The position numbers were made by a program, and so were the translations under genes. The notes beneath the pieces were generated by a model. That model searched no databases, had not been told where the DNA came from, and worked only from the letters and a program-made list of their open reading frames with translations. Of a stretch of DNA of 64,000 nucleotides, positions 1 through 24,499 are shown in pieces. Source of the DNA: Sarcocystis neurona (taxonomy: Eukaryota > Apicomplexa > Conoidasida > Eucoccidiorida > Sarcocystidae); NCBI GenBank assembly GCA_000727475.1, contig KL647288.1, forward strand, positions 10,798,903 through 10,862,902. Direction: 5' to 3'. Every line of letters begins with the position of its first letter. Position 1 is the stretch's first letter.

Positions 1-1582
1 CGGGGGAAGTTGCACGGCCCGCCGCAGAATTTAGATGAATGCTGCGCGTCCGTGTATAAATGGAGGGAAGGAGAAGGAACTGGCGCGCCTCTTAAGAAAA
101 GTTGAAACTGCTGCTGTAGTGGACTGCACACACGAAGGAGCAGCAGAACTGTCTTCGAGCGGAGAGGGAGCTCTGCAGCAGGAGAGCAACTTTCCCGTGT
201 AGATTGCATTCCACTTCGTGTGGGTTCCTCCTGCGCAGTTTTTTTTGCGCGGTCCTTCTTGGTGCACTTCTCCAGCACCTTGTGATTCTTCTTTCTTCGT
301 TGTCGTTTTCTGCTTCTTCTTTTCCTCTTGACTCGCTGGGGCTGAGGACTCTCTCTGTGTGTTGATGCGGCGTCTTTGCAGTTGCAAAAAGAAGAAGATA
401 TTGGCGGATCCGTGCATGCCGCGCAGTACGGCAACATCGTCGTCGTCGGCCAGCGCTCGAACCTGGTAAATTGCCGTGTTGTCTTCCTGCTGCTCGCCGT
501 TGGCTGCCGCGCGGCCGCCTTATTTCTGCTCCAGCTGCTCTTTAAAAAAGTCAGCTCTGCTTCTGCTGCTGTTGCTGTTGCGACGTGTGCTGCTGTTCCT
601 GCCGTTTCACGTTCTTGCTGCTGTTGCTGTTGCGACGTGTGCTGCTGTTCCTGCCGTTTCACGTTCTTGCTGCACTGCTGTAGCTGCCACTATCCTTTCT
701 GCCGTCCCCCTTGCGTCGGCCGCTTCAATGCCCGCTGCGTCTCCTCATAAGTGCTGCTGCTGCGCGTGCTGCTGTCGTCCCTCTCTCGGACCGCTGCTTC
801 TTTTACTGCTGTTGCGCGATTACCTGCTAATTCAAATTCTTCTCGCGGCTGTGGCCGCTGTTATCGCTGCTGCTGCGGGGGCCGTCACGGCGTGTGTGCG
901 GGTCTTCCTGCTGCCGCCGTTGGTGGGACTCCCTCTCTTGCAACCTTCTGCTGCATCTGCTGCACATGCTGCCGCTGCAGTTCCGCAGGTGCACACACAC
1001 CGGTAGTGTTGCCGCTGCCACCGTTGACGCGTCCAGATATCTGTCTACCTATATATGTGTATATATATATGCGTGCGTATATGTGTTTAATATAAAGTGT
1101 ACGGACGGATGATACGTGAATTAGTATCTCCGCATATATCTATACGCGTGGGTATGCGTGCTGTATAAACGCAGACTCTCTCTCTATATCTGTGGGGGCT
1201 TATACGAATATAAGAAAGATGACATGCTTCTATAAACGCAGATCTCGTTTTTCTGTCTCTCTCTCGACAAATACATATATATATATATATGCATGTGGGT
1301 ATACATCAATGTAGGGTAGCTGACTATATATATATATATATATATGTGTATGTGGGCAAATATATATATATATATATATGTACGACCGTATGAAGTACTG
1401 ATTTTTGGGGTGTGTACTTTTCTAATGGTGTGCAGAACGGAGCGTACGCAGGATATTTGGAGGACCAGCAACATATTTTTGAAGCGAAAATGGTCAAGTT
1501 GAAACCAGCAACAGCAGCAGCAGCTTCTCCAGGAGCAGCCACAGCTGCTGGCTTGGGCGGCTCTGCAGCACAGAGACGTTAG
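1..1582 (+). CDS. 3' part of an unrecognised multi-exon gene (partial, cut by window edge)
   Basis: An internal exon is visible at 382-465 (84 nt). It follows a pyrimidine-rich intron end (…tctttgcag) and ends at a strong donor (CTG|GTAAAT). All three frames are open; the most protein-like one reads [20 protein letters not shown] and onward to QRSNL. A probable last exon starts at 1452 after …tacgcag. In its phase-1 frame it encodes 42 residues beginning [13 protein letters not shown], then an Ala-rich tail ending AAQRR with stop TAG 1580-1582. In phase 0 the same acceptor gives only [16 protein letters not shown] and stop. Bases 1-102 are also open in one frame ([15 protein letters not shown]…). 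The phases of the three pieces can be joined as 1-1-1, but that uses a less natural Arg-rich frame of the middle exon, so the true model is unresolved. I do not recognise the family. CTG-rich sequence at 500-1000 is probably intron. Confidence 0.35.
541..1000. repeat. CTG-rich triplet tract with a 52-bp tandem duplication
   Basis: Dense CTG/TGC triplets interrupted by point changes. Within it a segment of about 52 bp (…gctgctgttgctgttgcgac…cacgttctt) occurs twice in tandem, with the common gcgacgtgtg core about 52 bp apart (from 580 and 632). It lies between the exon at 382-465 and the probable last exon at 1452, so it is best read as intronic. Frames across it give poly-Cys/Leu/Ala and are not taken as coding. 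Confidence 0.6.
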
Positions 1583-4500
1583 GGTGCTTGACAGCGACTG
1601 GTGGTTGGTGGGGAAAGATGGTGGCAAGAAGAAAGGGAAGAGGAAAGGATTGCCGTCGTCGAGTAGATAATGAAGTGGTCCTTGTGTCTGGTTGAAGAAT
1701 TTTATACGGAGCTGGACACACACCTGTGTCTTCTTTTCGCGCGTGTGGACGTAAAAATCGTGATGGTGTTTCTTTTTGGCACGTGTGTTTCTCAACGGTC
1801 GGGCTGGGTGGGTGGCTGGGTCTGTGTAACGGTCTTTTTGTCGGCTGCGTATGCTGTGTGTATCTGACTACGTGCCCGAGCGCAGATCTATATATATATA
1901 TATATACGTGTGTGTATGGACTGCGCATGGATTACGTGTGTCTGCCTCTCTTTGTGTGCCTGTGTGGGTGTGTGTACACATGTATGTATGTATGTATATA
2001 TATATGTATATATATATATGTACAGGCGTGTAGGGTGTGAAAGGGTGCGCGCGTTTAGTTTTGCAGATGGAAACCGTCGATTTGTACATGACTGGGAAAA
2101 GTCGGTTTAGATGGCGCATCTTTCTGCACTCGCTCATGAGGCGCGTCTTCGTCCGCCGCGGCGATGCACCGGACACGCTCGCATATGTTCGTACGTGGGT
2201 GTCAGTGTGCGGGACGCTGCCAACGTCGAAACGGGACTTAGAGCGACCGCAGACAAACAACATGCGTGGAAGTGTGTGGTTGGGTGTGGGCGTGTGGGTG
2301 GGGCACACGTATGCTGTTGGTGGGTGGTGACTAAGACAGACTTCGCGATCGGTGGATGATACCTAGTGCACAGAAGCGGAAGGGCGCAGGAGAGTTTTGA
2401 CAAGGTGCAGCAGCGTGTGTACGCGTCACGCTTTGATATACGTGTGTGAAGACGCCCCGCCACAGGCGCGACACGACGGCGCGGAGGAACGTGTCGCTAT
2501 TTCCTGTTTGAGAGAGGAAGGCACTTTCTACACCTACAACGTGTATTTTGTACTTGTGTTATTATCCCTTCGTGCATGATTCACGTGCAAGTGGGGAGGA
2601 TTCCCGCGTAGGCGTTTGTAGCGTGCAAGATTTCACTCGGAAAGCCGTGGACAGATCCGCAGTCTGCATGATACTAGCACGGGAACGGCGAGGTGCCGGG
2701 CTAGCAAAGCTACTGCGCGCTGTTTCCCGCGGAGAAAAATTCGGACGTGTGTATGTGTAAGTAGATAGGTAAATCCTCCTAGACACACGCACGCACACAT
2801 GCACACGTGTGCTTGTTTCTTGCGTTTGCGAACCGGGAGCTGGTAAGTACCATCTCTGCGCTGGGCGGCCGTGAACTCCCCGTTGAGGAGCGAAGGAGTG
2901 TGTGTCGTGAGCCGCAGGGCTGCTGCTGCACAACGTTTGAATTACTGTAGGAAACAACGCAGCGCTTTTCATTGTAGTCGAAACAAATTCTTTTATGCGT
3001 CGAAGTATGTGACAAGTTCCGACACTTGGTTAGCGTCTCTATCCTCGCGGGACGGCGCGTCATTCGCGTCTCGTGGGGACATCTACCCATCTGCTGTCCG
3101 CAAATGTTATTCTTCATCCGTCTCTGGGTGCGAAGACGTGTTCATTTGTACGCAGCCGTGCGCAGCTGTTTTTGTGACGTGTGCGACAGACAGGGCGTGT
3201 ATCTATGTAGGTGGATACGTGTATGTCTGTGTGTGCGTCGGCCTCTCTCGGGCTGCCTGGAGAAGGAACCTGACTTCGGAGCAGTGCTCATGTGTAGCAC
3301 TCAGCAACTGTTGCTTCATCACCAGCTCTCGGAAGCATTGTTGATTTCGTTTCCAAGAGCACGCGGTGCCCACTGGGTGTGTGCCGAGGTTACAAAGTAG
3401 ACCATTTCACTCATACCCTGGCTATGGCAGCTTCCATCCAGTCGGATCAGATAAGCAGGGGCGTCCGAATACTGTACCGTCGCCGTGACTTCTGTTTTTA
3501 TCGCTCACAGCAGTCCCACTTCCGAGAATAGAGAAATAAGACTACAGACAATAGCAGGAGGAGACTAGGATAGCCTAGGAGAGCGACGGAAAGACGCGCA
3601 TCTGCCAATGCACTCAGAAGGCGCAGGAAAATTGCATTCCCGGCGCGAATTCGTGCTCGTAGGCTACAATGCTTATCGTCGCTTGTAAGCCAGGTGATTC
3701 TATCTCCACCAAACGCACGATGCTCAACGCTTCCCGTCACTTGTAAAACCGTGATTTTGTCACCCCCTACACATATATATAGATATATACACGAGTTAGA
3801 GGTACGTATAGTGTATATATGTACACCTGTGGAAGTACGTGGGTGCCGACGTCAACGTTGCGCTGAATGTGCATAAAGATTTATTAGGGCGCTGGCGTAT
3901 GTATTTGCAGTAAGGAGAGAGTCTCGGACTCAGGTGATGCTGATGAGCAAATGGGGTACAACACGCACCTGTCGACCTCGAGATACACAATGCCAGGTAG
4001 CAACAGTAGAATAATATTGACGTCACTTAGGTGAAGGGATGTACAGGGCATGTTTATACATCAACTGTTGGACAGTCTTGTTTGATGCTGCGCGTGGTAT
4101 GATTATGCTCCACGCCATTTAGTGCCCCATTCGATTTCTGGTGGGAAACGGATGAGTTGTCTTTTCATGAGTGCCAGTAGCAATGCTGTGTATTCTATTT
4201 CTTTGGGAAAGAAGGGCGGATATGTTGCTTTGCCAGCGCGTTCCATCCCCTCCCCAAGTGCCAGGGAGACGCGCGGCACAGGCAGAAGCGAATCACGCTT
4301 TCCACGTTGAAACCGTTCAGGAGGGAAGCACCTGTGGTGGGAGGAAGACAACGGAGAGGAATAGTTCCGGATTCGCACGCGTTGAAAGTGCGGATGTCTG
4401 TTTACACCGAGGTAGACGTACCTACGCGAACCTGTACGGACACGTGCAGGTACACGTGTCCGTATGCACGTCTGTTCACGAACACGAATGCATTCAGTCA

Positions 4501-4931
4501 AATATACATCCGACACGACGTATAAGTAGCTCTACATGCACAAACGGGTGAATGAATGCATATGTTTGACTGGGTGGATGGGAAAATGCATATACGTCTG
4601 TAAAAGTACATGATACCTCTCATTTTCACGAAATCTGTGCAAGGTAATCCGCTTGTATTTGTTGCACGTGGTAGCGAAGTACACGGTCGACACCGAGAAT
4701 GCACGAGCGCCGATGTGGCGTGCATCTCCCTCCGAGAGACAGCTTTTTCTGCTGGAGGAACCCGATTTAACACAATTATCTACTGCGTACCTTCGTAGAG
4801 GCGTGAAGGTTAGACGCTGTTTTTAAAGATAAACGACGATTCCGGTTTAGTTACCAAGCGGCGCCATACTCGTACCTTCCGCTGAACCCGTGAAAATCCC
4901 CGACTAATAAGTGTTTACAAGGAATGTACGC

Positions 4932-4962
<31 letters not shown>

Positions 4963-7900
4963 CAAATAAATATACGTGTGGGCAGACGTAGGTGCACATG
5001 AGATTGTTTCTCGAAAAGAGTACTGTTCCCAAAAGAAACAAAACATTGGTTCGTCCCAGGACGCCTTCTTCTTTAAGCACCACTTGACTTCTACTAGGTC
5101 ACTGAACTCGGACTGCACACAAGCGGCCTCCTTGGTACTAAGCGCCGACAGCCGAACGCGGCGCGTCAGCGGATGCCTCACTCGTGCTAATTCGAGTCAG
5201 CTTCGTCATTCGGGTGCGGAGGCATAAACGCACGCAAACGGTAATAAATGGAGAGCGGAGTGGCAAAGCATCTGTTAAGCACAGTTTAATGTGTTGAGTA
5301 TTGGAACGACTCAACGGTGAGTCTTCTAGTGGCTACGATTACCTCTGGTCAGAGGTAGTTCATCGTCCTGCATCGATGCTACTACTTAATTTCTTTAGTG
5401 GAAAACGACTTACTTCTTTTGTGTATTAGCGTCGAACCTGCTAGTAGGGTACGTCCCCCGCTGTCGCTGTACAATCCTGTGACTGACACATACCGCGATG
5501 CTACAGCGAAAAGGAGGCTGCTTTGGAGTAAGACAGTCGTTCTTCGTCGGGTGCTGCATACGTACAAGACTATTTGTAGTGAAAAGAACTAACGTTTACA
5601 CCACAGTGCAGCAGCCCGTACCTAAGTCTGTTTCCGTCCAATCAACTCACTGGGCACTCTGTGAAGGACGACGCCTATTGTTAGCCACTTGACGTGAACT
5701 TTTGACCTCCTCCGCGTAGGGATATCAAAAAGAAAGGCATTTCATATTCTTGTAGACTTACGCCGTTGTGTCGACTGAGTGGACTCTTTGCTGGCACATC
5801 AGGTGGGGAACTACGCTGGGTTACAGATTTGCGACTACGTTGCCAGGACTCAAACTCTTGTTTGTTGCCCAGGTGTACGCGGACCACAGCGACCTCATCC
5901 CGCGCCCTCCCTCGCTTTTTTTGCTAGACGCTTCTAGTGGCGCACCTTCTGTGTAGACCTACAGTAGCTTCAGAAAGGGGCATAACAATCTTGCTATGCA
6001 TAGACGTCAGCTTGTGTGGCTGTACACGTTGGACAGTACCGTCTTGCCCGGCTCCTCGTGTATCAGCTCGATCTCCACGGGAAACGTGTAGCAGACGCGT
6101 ACATCAAAAGAAATTTTGACTGAAGAGTCGGGTGTCTTGCGGTTGTCCAAAACACCTGAGTGTGTAGCAAAACTGGCAAGCCCAAGCCTTATTCTGCTAG
6201 CAAAGATTGATTTGAATAACCTGGCAAGTGATACCGCGTAACTAGCTGGCTGGCTACCGGGCGGTGCAGCCCCTTGCTCTCTCGCACACACACAAACACA
6301 TGTGCGCTGTCTTGTCTTGATCCAGTTCAAAGAGGTAGGATTTTCTGAAATATGGAAATGAGGAGTTATGCTATGCCTTCTCTTGCACAAATCACTGCTT
6401 TCTGCAGGCCGTTCTACTTCTTTACATCCACCGCCCACAATCTCGCTTGTGCATGCTACAGGTCGTCTTCGGCTGCAGTGTCACCGGGAAGTCACCTCAC
6501 ACTCAGACAGAGGCTCTTCACTGTTTCGATTCCTTTGACTAGCTCTTGCTTTTTTTCTTCTTCTCCTATTCTTTCTCCTCCGCCTTCGTCTTCCTTTCCG
6601 TCGCGCGCACGACGAAGGCCTTTTGACTTCTTAGCCCCTGCGGAGTCTTCCGCCGCGGACTGCGTGGTGACGCGTACGAGATCACTTTACTTCCCTCTTC
6701 TGTTTCCTGTGTTTTCCGTCGTTTTCCGCGGCACCTGTGCTGTATGCCTGTGCTGAGCCAGCTGCCCCGCTGCGCCTTCTCTCACTTCCTCCGTCAGGTG
6801 TGTCCGCGAGTGCGCCATGGTAAAAGTGCCGTAACCACATCCGGACTTCCATGGCGAAGTTAGGATTTTTCTTGATCTCCCGATGTGCAGCTCCTCGTAC
6901 CTGAAAGTGACCGGTATTCCTGACTACGCTAGGACATAAGACGAGGCCCTTGCCACCAAGTGCTTTTCATCAAATCAACCCACTTCTTAAAACACGGGAC
7001 AGCTAGTCTTTACAGCTGAGCGCAGTCTGTGTTGCTTTGCGTCACGAAGTTAAAACGCTAAATGTTCTTACAGCTGCTGTGACAAGTAGCCCAAGGATGC
7101 TAACGCCAAAAATTCGTCTCACCTGTGCCTTAGCATATCGGTCATTTGCAGGAGGAGAACATCTGCTGGATTGAACAAAAAATTTCTTTGAGCCAACTGC
7201 CCCATGCAGCGCGTTTCCGCGAAAGTTGCTCGGAGGCGTAAAGTGTGACTCTGACTTTGTGGAAGCGAGTTTAGGCTTTTCTTGACAGTATTTGTTGATT
7301 CCGTGCAGCACTTGTCACGGCCTGATTGCAACTGTAGATCACCTTCCACGTATGTGTCGCCAATTTGGCATATGAAAACGCTTGTTACCACACGGAAAGT
7401 GGTGTAGCTGGAACAGGACCACACTTGCTTCCGTTGAGAACTCGCTTCTTCTGCCGTTGTTACCGTGTCTCACTCCCAGTCTACATGGTGCGACAGACGC
7501 TCCGTGGCTCAGATAAAATTCTCTTTCACCATTCGAGACACGGATTCACTCAGGAATATCGATCACGTGTATTTGGGCCCAGCTGCTCATCCTCACACGA
7601 ACTGTTTTGCCAAAGGACCGCCCCCTACGTGTATATGTTTTGGACACGCTCTATAGTTTCAGTCGCCCTTTTTGAACGACTCGCTGTGAAAAATCTCGCC
7701 TGCTGTCTTTTCTCCTGCGGGTCTTTCTTGACAACGACCAAATTCATTTGGCAAAGAAGACACACTCGACCCCAGACAACCGTAGTTTGCCTTTTTTCTC
7801 GAATCTGCGCCAACGACCGTGCGTGTTGTTTTCTTGCTTTCTCTCAACGGACTTCCTCTCCTTGGAGTCCTCCCGTCTCCCACCCAGGCATATCTATCTG

Positions 7901-9111
7901 TGGGCGTGTGTGCATATTTTCTCTCTTTGACTTTCTGAGTCTCACATTATAAATACTTGTTTCCTCCTTCATACATCTGTCCAAACGCTTGTGCATGTTT
8001 TTCATGCGTTCCCTATATTTCCACACAAGTGATCAGACCACACAACCGCACCTATGTACCTTTCTCTCTCCTTCTCTTGGCATGTGTGTGTGCATATATA
8101 TATATATATATATGTATATGTATCTATCTATCTATCTGCCCATACATCTATATATATATATATCTGTATATACACACACATACATACCGATGTATCAATA
8201 TAGTGTACAGGAAGATAGTTGCTTGCTTTATCGACTCCTCTAAAAAATACACATGTATATATATACACACTACTAAGGCTTGTCGCCGTCACTCCTCTCC
8301 CTTCTCTCAATCTCTGTGTTTCCTTATATATATATATATATGTTACGCGAGTAGGGGCACGTAGGACGGCTCGTTCTATTTTAACTTTTGCTTCTGAGGA
8401 GGCAGTCGATCGTAGGTTCGTGCTCCTTTGCAGATACATATCTACACATCTTTGCTTGAAGAAAAAAGGAGAGGGCGCGCAGTCCTTTGCACGAGGGGCC
8501 GCCGACTGACGTGAGCCGCCTACACCTCTGCGTAGAGGATTTTTGCAGGAAGATACTCGTCGTTGATGCCCAGGAGCATTTCTTGTGGACTTTTCTGAGA
8601 AATGCTTCTCCGCTTCACTTCTTTGTCCGCCGCGCGTGGAGAATACGCGGCAGAAAAGGACTTGTCGCTAGTGTGGAGGAGCACTCTGTAAACTACTAAA
8701 ACTTCTCTCTTCGCCGTTTCTCTTTACGCCCGTTCTTCGTCTTCCTCGCTTTCCGTCCGTCCGTGCCCCTCTTCTGCGCTTCCTGCATTTCGCGTCCCCT
8801 CTTTCTCTGTCTTCTCTTTTTCTCGTATTCTGCCTCGTGGCGGCGATCAGCAGCATGAACAACGACCGGCAGCGGAGCATGTGTGAAGCTTCGATTTCTC
8901 GCCTGTTGTGACGTGCCGGTCGTTTTTCCTCCTCTCTTCCCCTTCTTTTAATTTCTCTTCATTTCTCAACCCGCTGCCGGAGCCTTCCTTGTTGGCCACG
9001 CGGTTCGTTCTTTTTTGCCCACTCCCCTCGTGTGTCCCCCCTCTGTGTTTCTTTCGCTTTCTGCTTTTCCGCTTCTTGCTTGTACGCCTCCTCCACACAT
9101 ATTTTTCTCCG
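1583..9111. other. Region without a supportable gene
   Basis: No frame here has a recognisable domain or a convincing exon. TATATA/GTATGT microsatellites lie at about 1270-1380, 1885-2030, 4930-4975 and 8090-8345. The stretch 2100-7900 is mostly unique sequence of mixed composition with only short frames (below about 200 codons). From about 8700 to 9200 the plus strand becomes strongly pyrimidine-rich, as it does ahead of other plus-strand genes in this window. Unannotated short exons cannot be excluded. Confidence 0.5.
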
Positions 9112-9378
9112 ATGTCTCGTACTGCTCTTCGAGTTCTCACAGCAGCGTCTCTTCTTTTCTCTGGTTTCTCTGGCTCCCCGTCCCCTCCCCGTCCCCTCCC
9201 CCCGCTCTTCCTCAGACGCACCAGGGTCTGCAGGACGGAACAAAGCCAGATGCTTCGCGACGGTGCAAGAAGCCGTCGTCAACAGCAGGAGCAGCAGCGG
9301 AGGAGCAGGAGGGACAGCAGCAGCAGGAGGAGAGAAGCAGCGGCGGCAGCAGGAGGAGAAAATCAACGGCACAATTAG
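9112..9378 (+). CDS. Weak candidate: short ORF with hydrophobic N-terminus and basic Gln/Arg/Ala tail
   Basis: An ATG at 9112 follows a long pyrimidine-rich stretch. It opens an 88-codon frame beginning MSRTALRVLTAASLLFSGFS, which resembles a signal or transit peptide, followed by a proline-rich linker and a CAG-derived Arg/Gln/Ser/Ala tail ending at TAG 9376-9378. A second overlapping plus frame stays open through the same repeat to 9709 (…KRSRGFTRK…TPTYAW), and a splice acceptor is possible at …cttcctcag near 9211. Either frame, or neither, may be used. No family is recognised, and length and composition alone are weak evidence next to a CAG tract. Confidence 0.22.
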   Translation: MSRTALRVLTAASLLFSGFSGSPSPPRPLPPLFLRRTRVCRTEQSQMLRDGARSRRQQQEQQRRSRRDSSSRRREAAAAAGGENQRHN

Positions 9379-10149
9379 GAGGAGAAGAACGAAGGCAGCA
9401 GCAGCAGCAGAAGAGTGCGTCGCAGCCGCAGCAGAAGCTGCAGTGACGGCAAGACGGGGAGCAGTGAGACGACAGCAGGAACGCCCCCAGCATCGGCAGG
9501 AAGACGAACAGGAAACAAAAGAAAACAGCAGCGGCAGTAGGAGAAGTTCAAGAGAAATTCCACATCACAAACGTAGTCGGGGCTTCACCAGAAAGACGCA
9601 TCGCCTGTTTTCTCTCTCTCTTGTTTTTTGCCTGGTTCTTCTCTGCTCGAAGGACTTCCCCTTCATTATCTTTTATATTGTTGCACGTACACCGACCTAT
9701 GCTTGGTAGCTTCTACTGCAAAATACCTACATATGTATGCGACTTGATTTCTCTCTCTTCTCCCTTCTCGGAATGGTTATGTACGGATACTGGTGAGGGA
9801 GTTCTGTGAAGCTCCCCTGCCTCTCCCCTTCTCTTTTCTACCTGCCTCTTTGTTCCCACCTGTAAAACATATGTAGATATGCATACGTCTGCACACATAT
9901 AGAGAGATAGACAAACTTGTCCATACACAAACACGTCTACTGTACTGAAAGCATACTATGTGTATATGCCCACATTTGGAGAGACAGAAAAAGTGTTCCA
10001 CATATAAAGACGTCTACTGCAAGAATAACATATAAGTATGTACACCTGTACGCCCAGGTCTAGATAGATAGAGAATAATATATATATATGTAGGTGTATG
10101 TATGCACATGTATGTATAGATGAGTACGTGTAGTATGTGTTATTTATAG

Positions 10150-10512
10150 TTATAGCGTTTCGGGTTGTATTTAGACCCTTCCACGACCGAAGGGGCAGGG
10201 GAAATCAGCCGCGTCTTTTGCCTCGACAGCAACAGTGACCGGTGCCGCGCGACGCAAACAGCAGCAGCAGCAGAACGTGGCCGCAGCAGCAGTCCCCAGC
10301 ACAGCAGCAGCAGCGACGAGGAGGAGGAGGCGGGACTCGGATGGCACGCAGAGCTTGGCGCTGCTTTGTTGATGTTGCCCAAGTACTCTTTTTTCTCATT
10401 TGTGTTTGGTTGTGTGGAGAAGTACTTGTTGCGGCTGGCTGCTGCTTCCTGGGCTGCATTTGTGGCGTCGCACGTATACACGTGCTTCATCCTACGCATG
10501 CGTGAAGACTAG
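10150..10512. other. CAG-containing block open on both strands; possible exon of unknown gene
   Basis: The plus strand has an open frame from about 10156 to TAG 10512. It contains a Ser/Glu run from CAG/GAG triplets and then a hydrophobic segment (LLMLPKYSFFSFVFGCVEKY and onward) ending FILRMRED. The minus strand is open from an ATG at 10499 to 10140 (MRRMKHVYTC…). Neither matches a family I know, and open frames on both strands are expected across triplet repeats. It ends less than 200 bp before the proposed Rab4 start, so it could be the 3' exon of an upstream gene. Confidence 0.2.
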
Positions 10513-10679
10513 TTTTCTTCCTTGGTCGTGACTTCTCTTCGCTTTCCTCTTCCTCCTTCTTTTCTTTTTCTGCGTCCTCGTATTTATCTTAGCAAGTTAC
10601 GCTCTGCTGCTAAAGTCGTGTAGCTGCTGCTACCACTGCCAAAGGGGCGCCTGCTTCTTCTCTACGACTGTCCGACCGA
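10510..10679 (+). promoter_or_regulatory. Pyrimidine-rich leader upstream of the Rab4 start
   Basis: The plus strand here is largely C and T (runs such as cttcgctttcctcttcctcc) up to the proposed Rab4 ATG at 10680. Similar stretches precede the starts at 43184, 48612 and 63154. This is probably 5' untranslated or promoter-proximal sequence. No TATA box or initiator was assigned. Confidence 0.35.
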
Positions 10680-23665
<12,986 letters not shown>

Positions 23666-23929
23666 CTGCGGCTCTGCTGCCCACGTCACCGAAGGAGGAG
23701 GCCACGTACGCGTTTCCGGGGGAGCTTCCCGTGGCATGCGGAGGTTAACTGAAAAGGGGCAGCAGGGATGGACCGCAACGCTCTTTTCTGAGCAGGATTT
23801 CTTTGTGAAGTGGGGCAGAAGAAAGAAGGACACATGCGACTGCACAAGTTTACATTTCCTGTCCGGGATTCGTTAATCAACGACCACGGGACGACTGCTG
23901 CACTTGCTGTCCATCTGCATGCAAAGCGA

Positions 23930-24480
23930 CAGAGACACACACGCAGCGAAGAGACGTATAAACAGACAAATAAACAAACAGACACACCGACAGACAGAAA
24001 GACAGACGTGCATATATATATATGTGCGTATACGTATACGTAGAGAGCAGACAAACTGACAGGCAGACAGATATATATATATATATATATATATGTGCGT
24101 ATACGTGTACATATATGTATGTACATATATATATGTGCGTATATGTATACATACATAGAGATGGAGAAGCAGACAAACAGAGAGAGAAACAAACAGACGA
24201 ATAAACACACACATAAACAGACATCCAAACAGACAAACTGACGGGCAGATATATACGTATATGTGTGTGTACGTATGTGTATGGGCGTGTGTGTGCGGAT
24301 GTGTCTGTCTGTCTCTATACATACAACGACAGACAGACAGGCAGGCAGACGACCAGACAGGCAAACACACATACACACATATACATACATACATACATAT
24401 ATATATATATATGGGTATATGTACATATGTGTATGTATGGATATATGTGTACGTATGTGTGTGGGTGTGGGTGTGGGGGA
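23930..24480. repeat. (GACA)n-like and TATA/GTAT microsatellites
   Basis: Multiple gacagacaga runs (about 23970-24010, 24045-24070, 24170-24250, 24330-24370) alternate with tatata/gtatac segments. It lies downstream of the Rab4 stop codon at 23665. Confidence 0.75.
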
Positions 24481-24499
24481 GTAAATAGGATGTGAACGC

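Noticed and set aside
8847..9221. Arg/Lys/Glu-rich minus frame of 124 codons
   Set aside because: It is the complement of a pyrimidine-rich leader-like tract, with no domain. The charge comes from purine-rich codons only.
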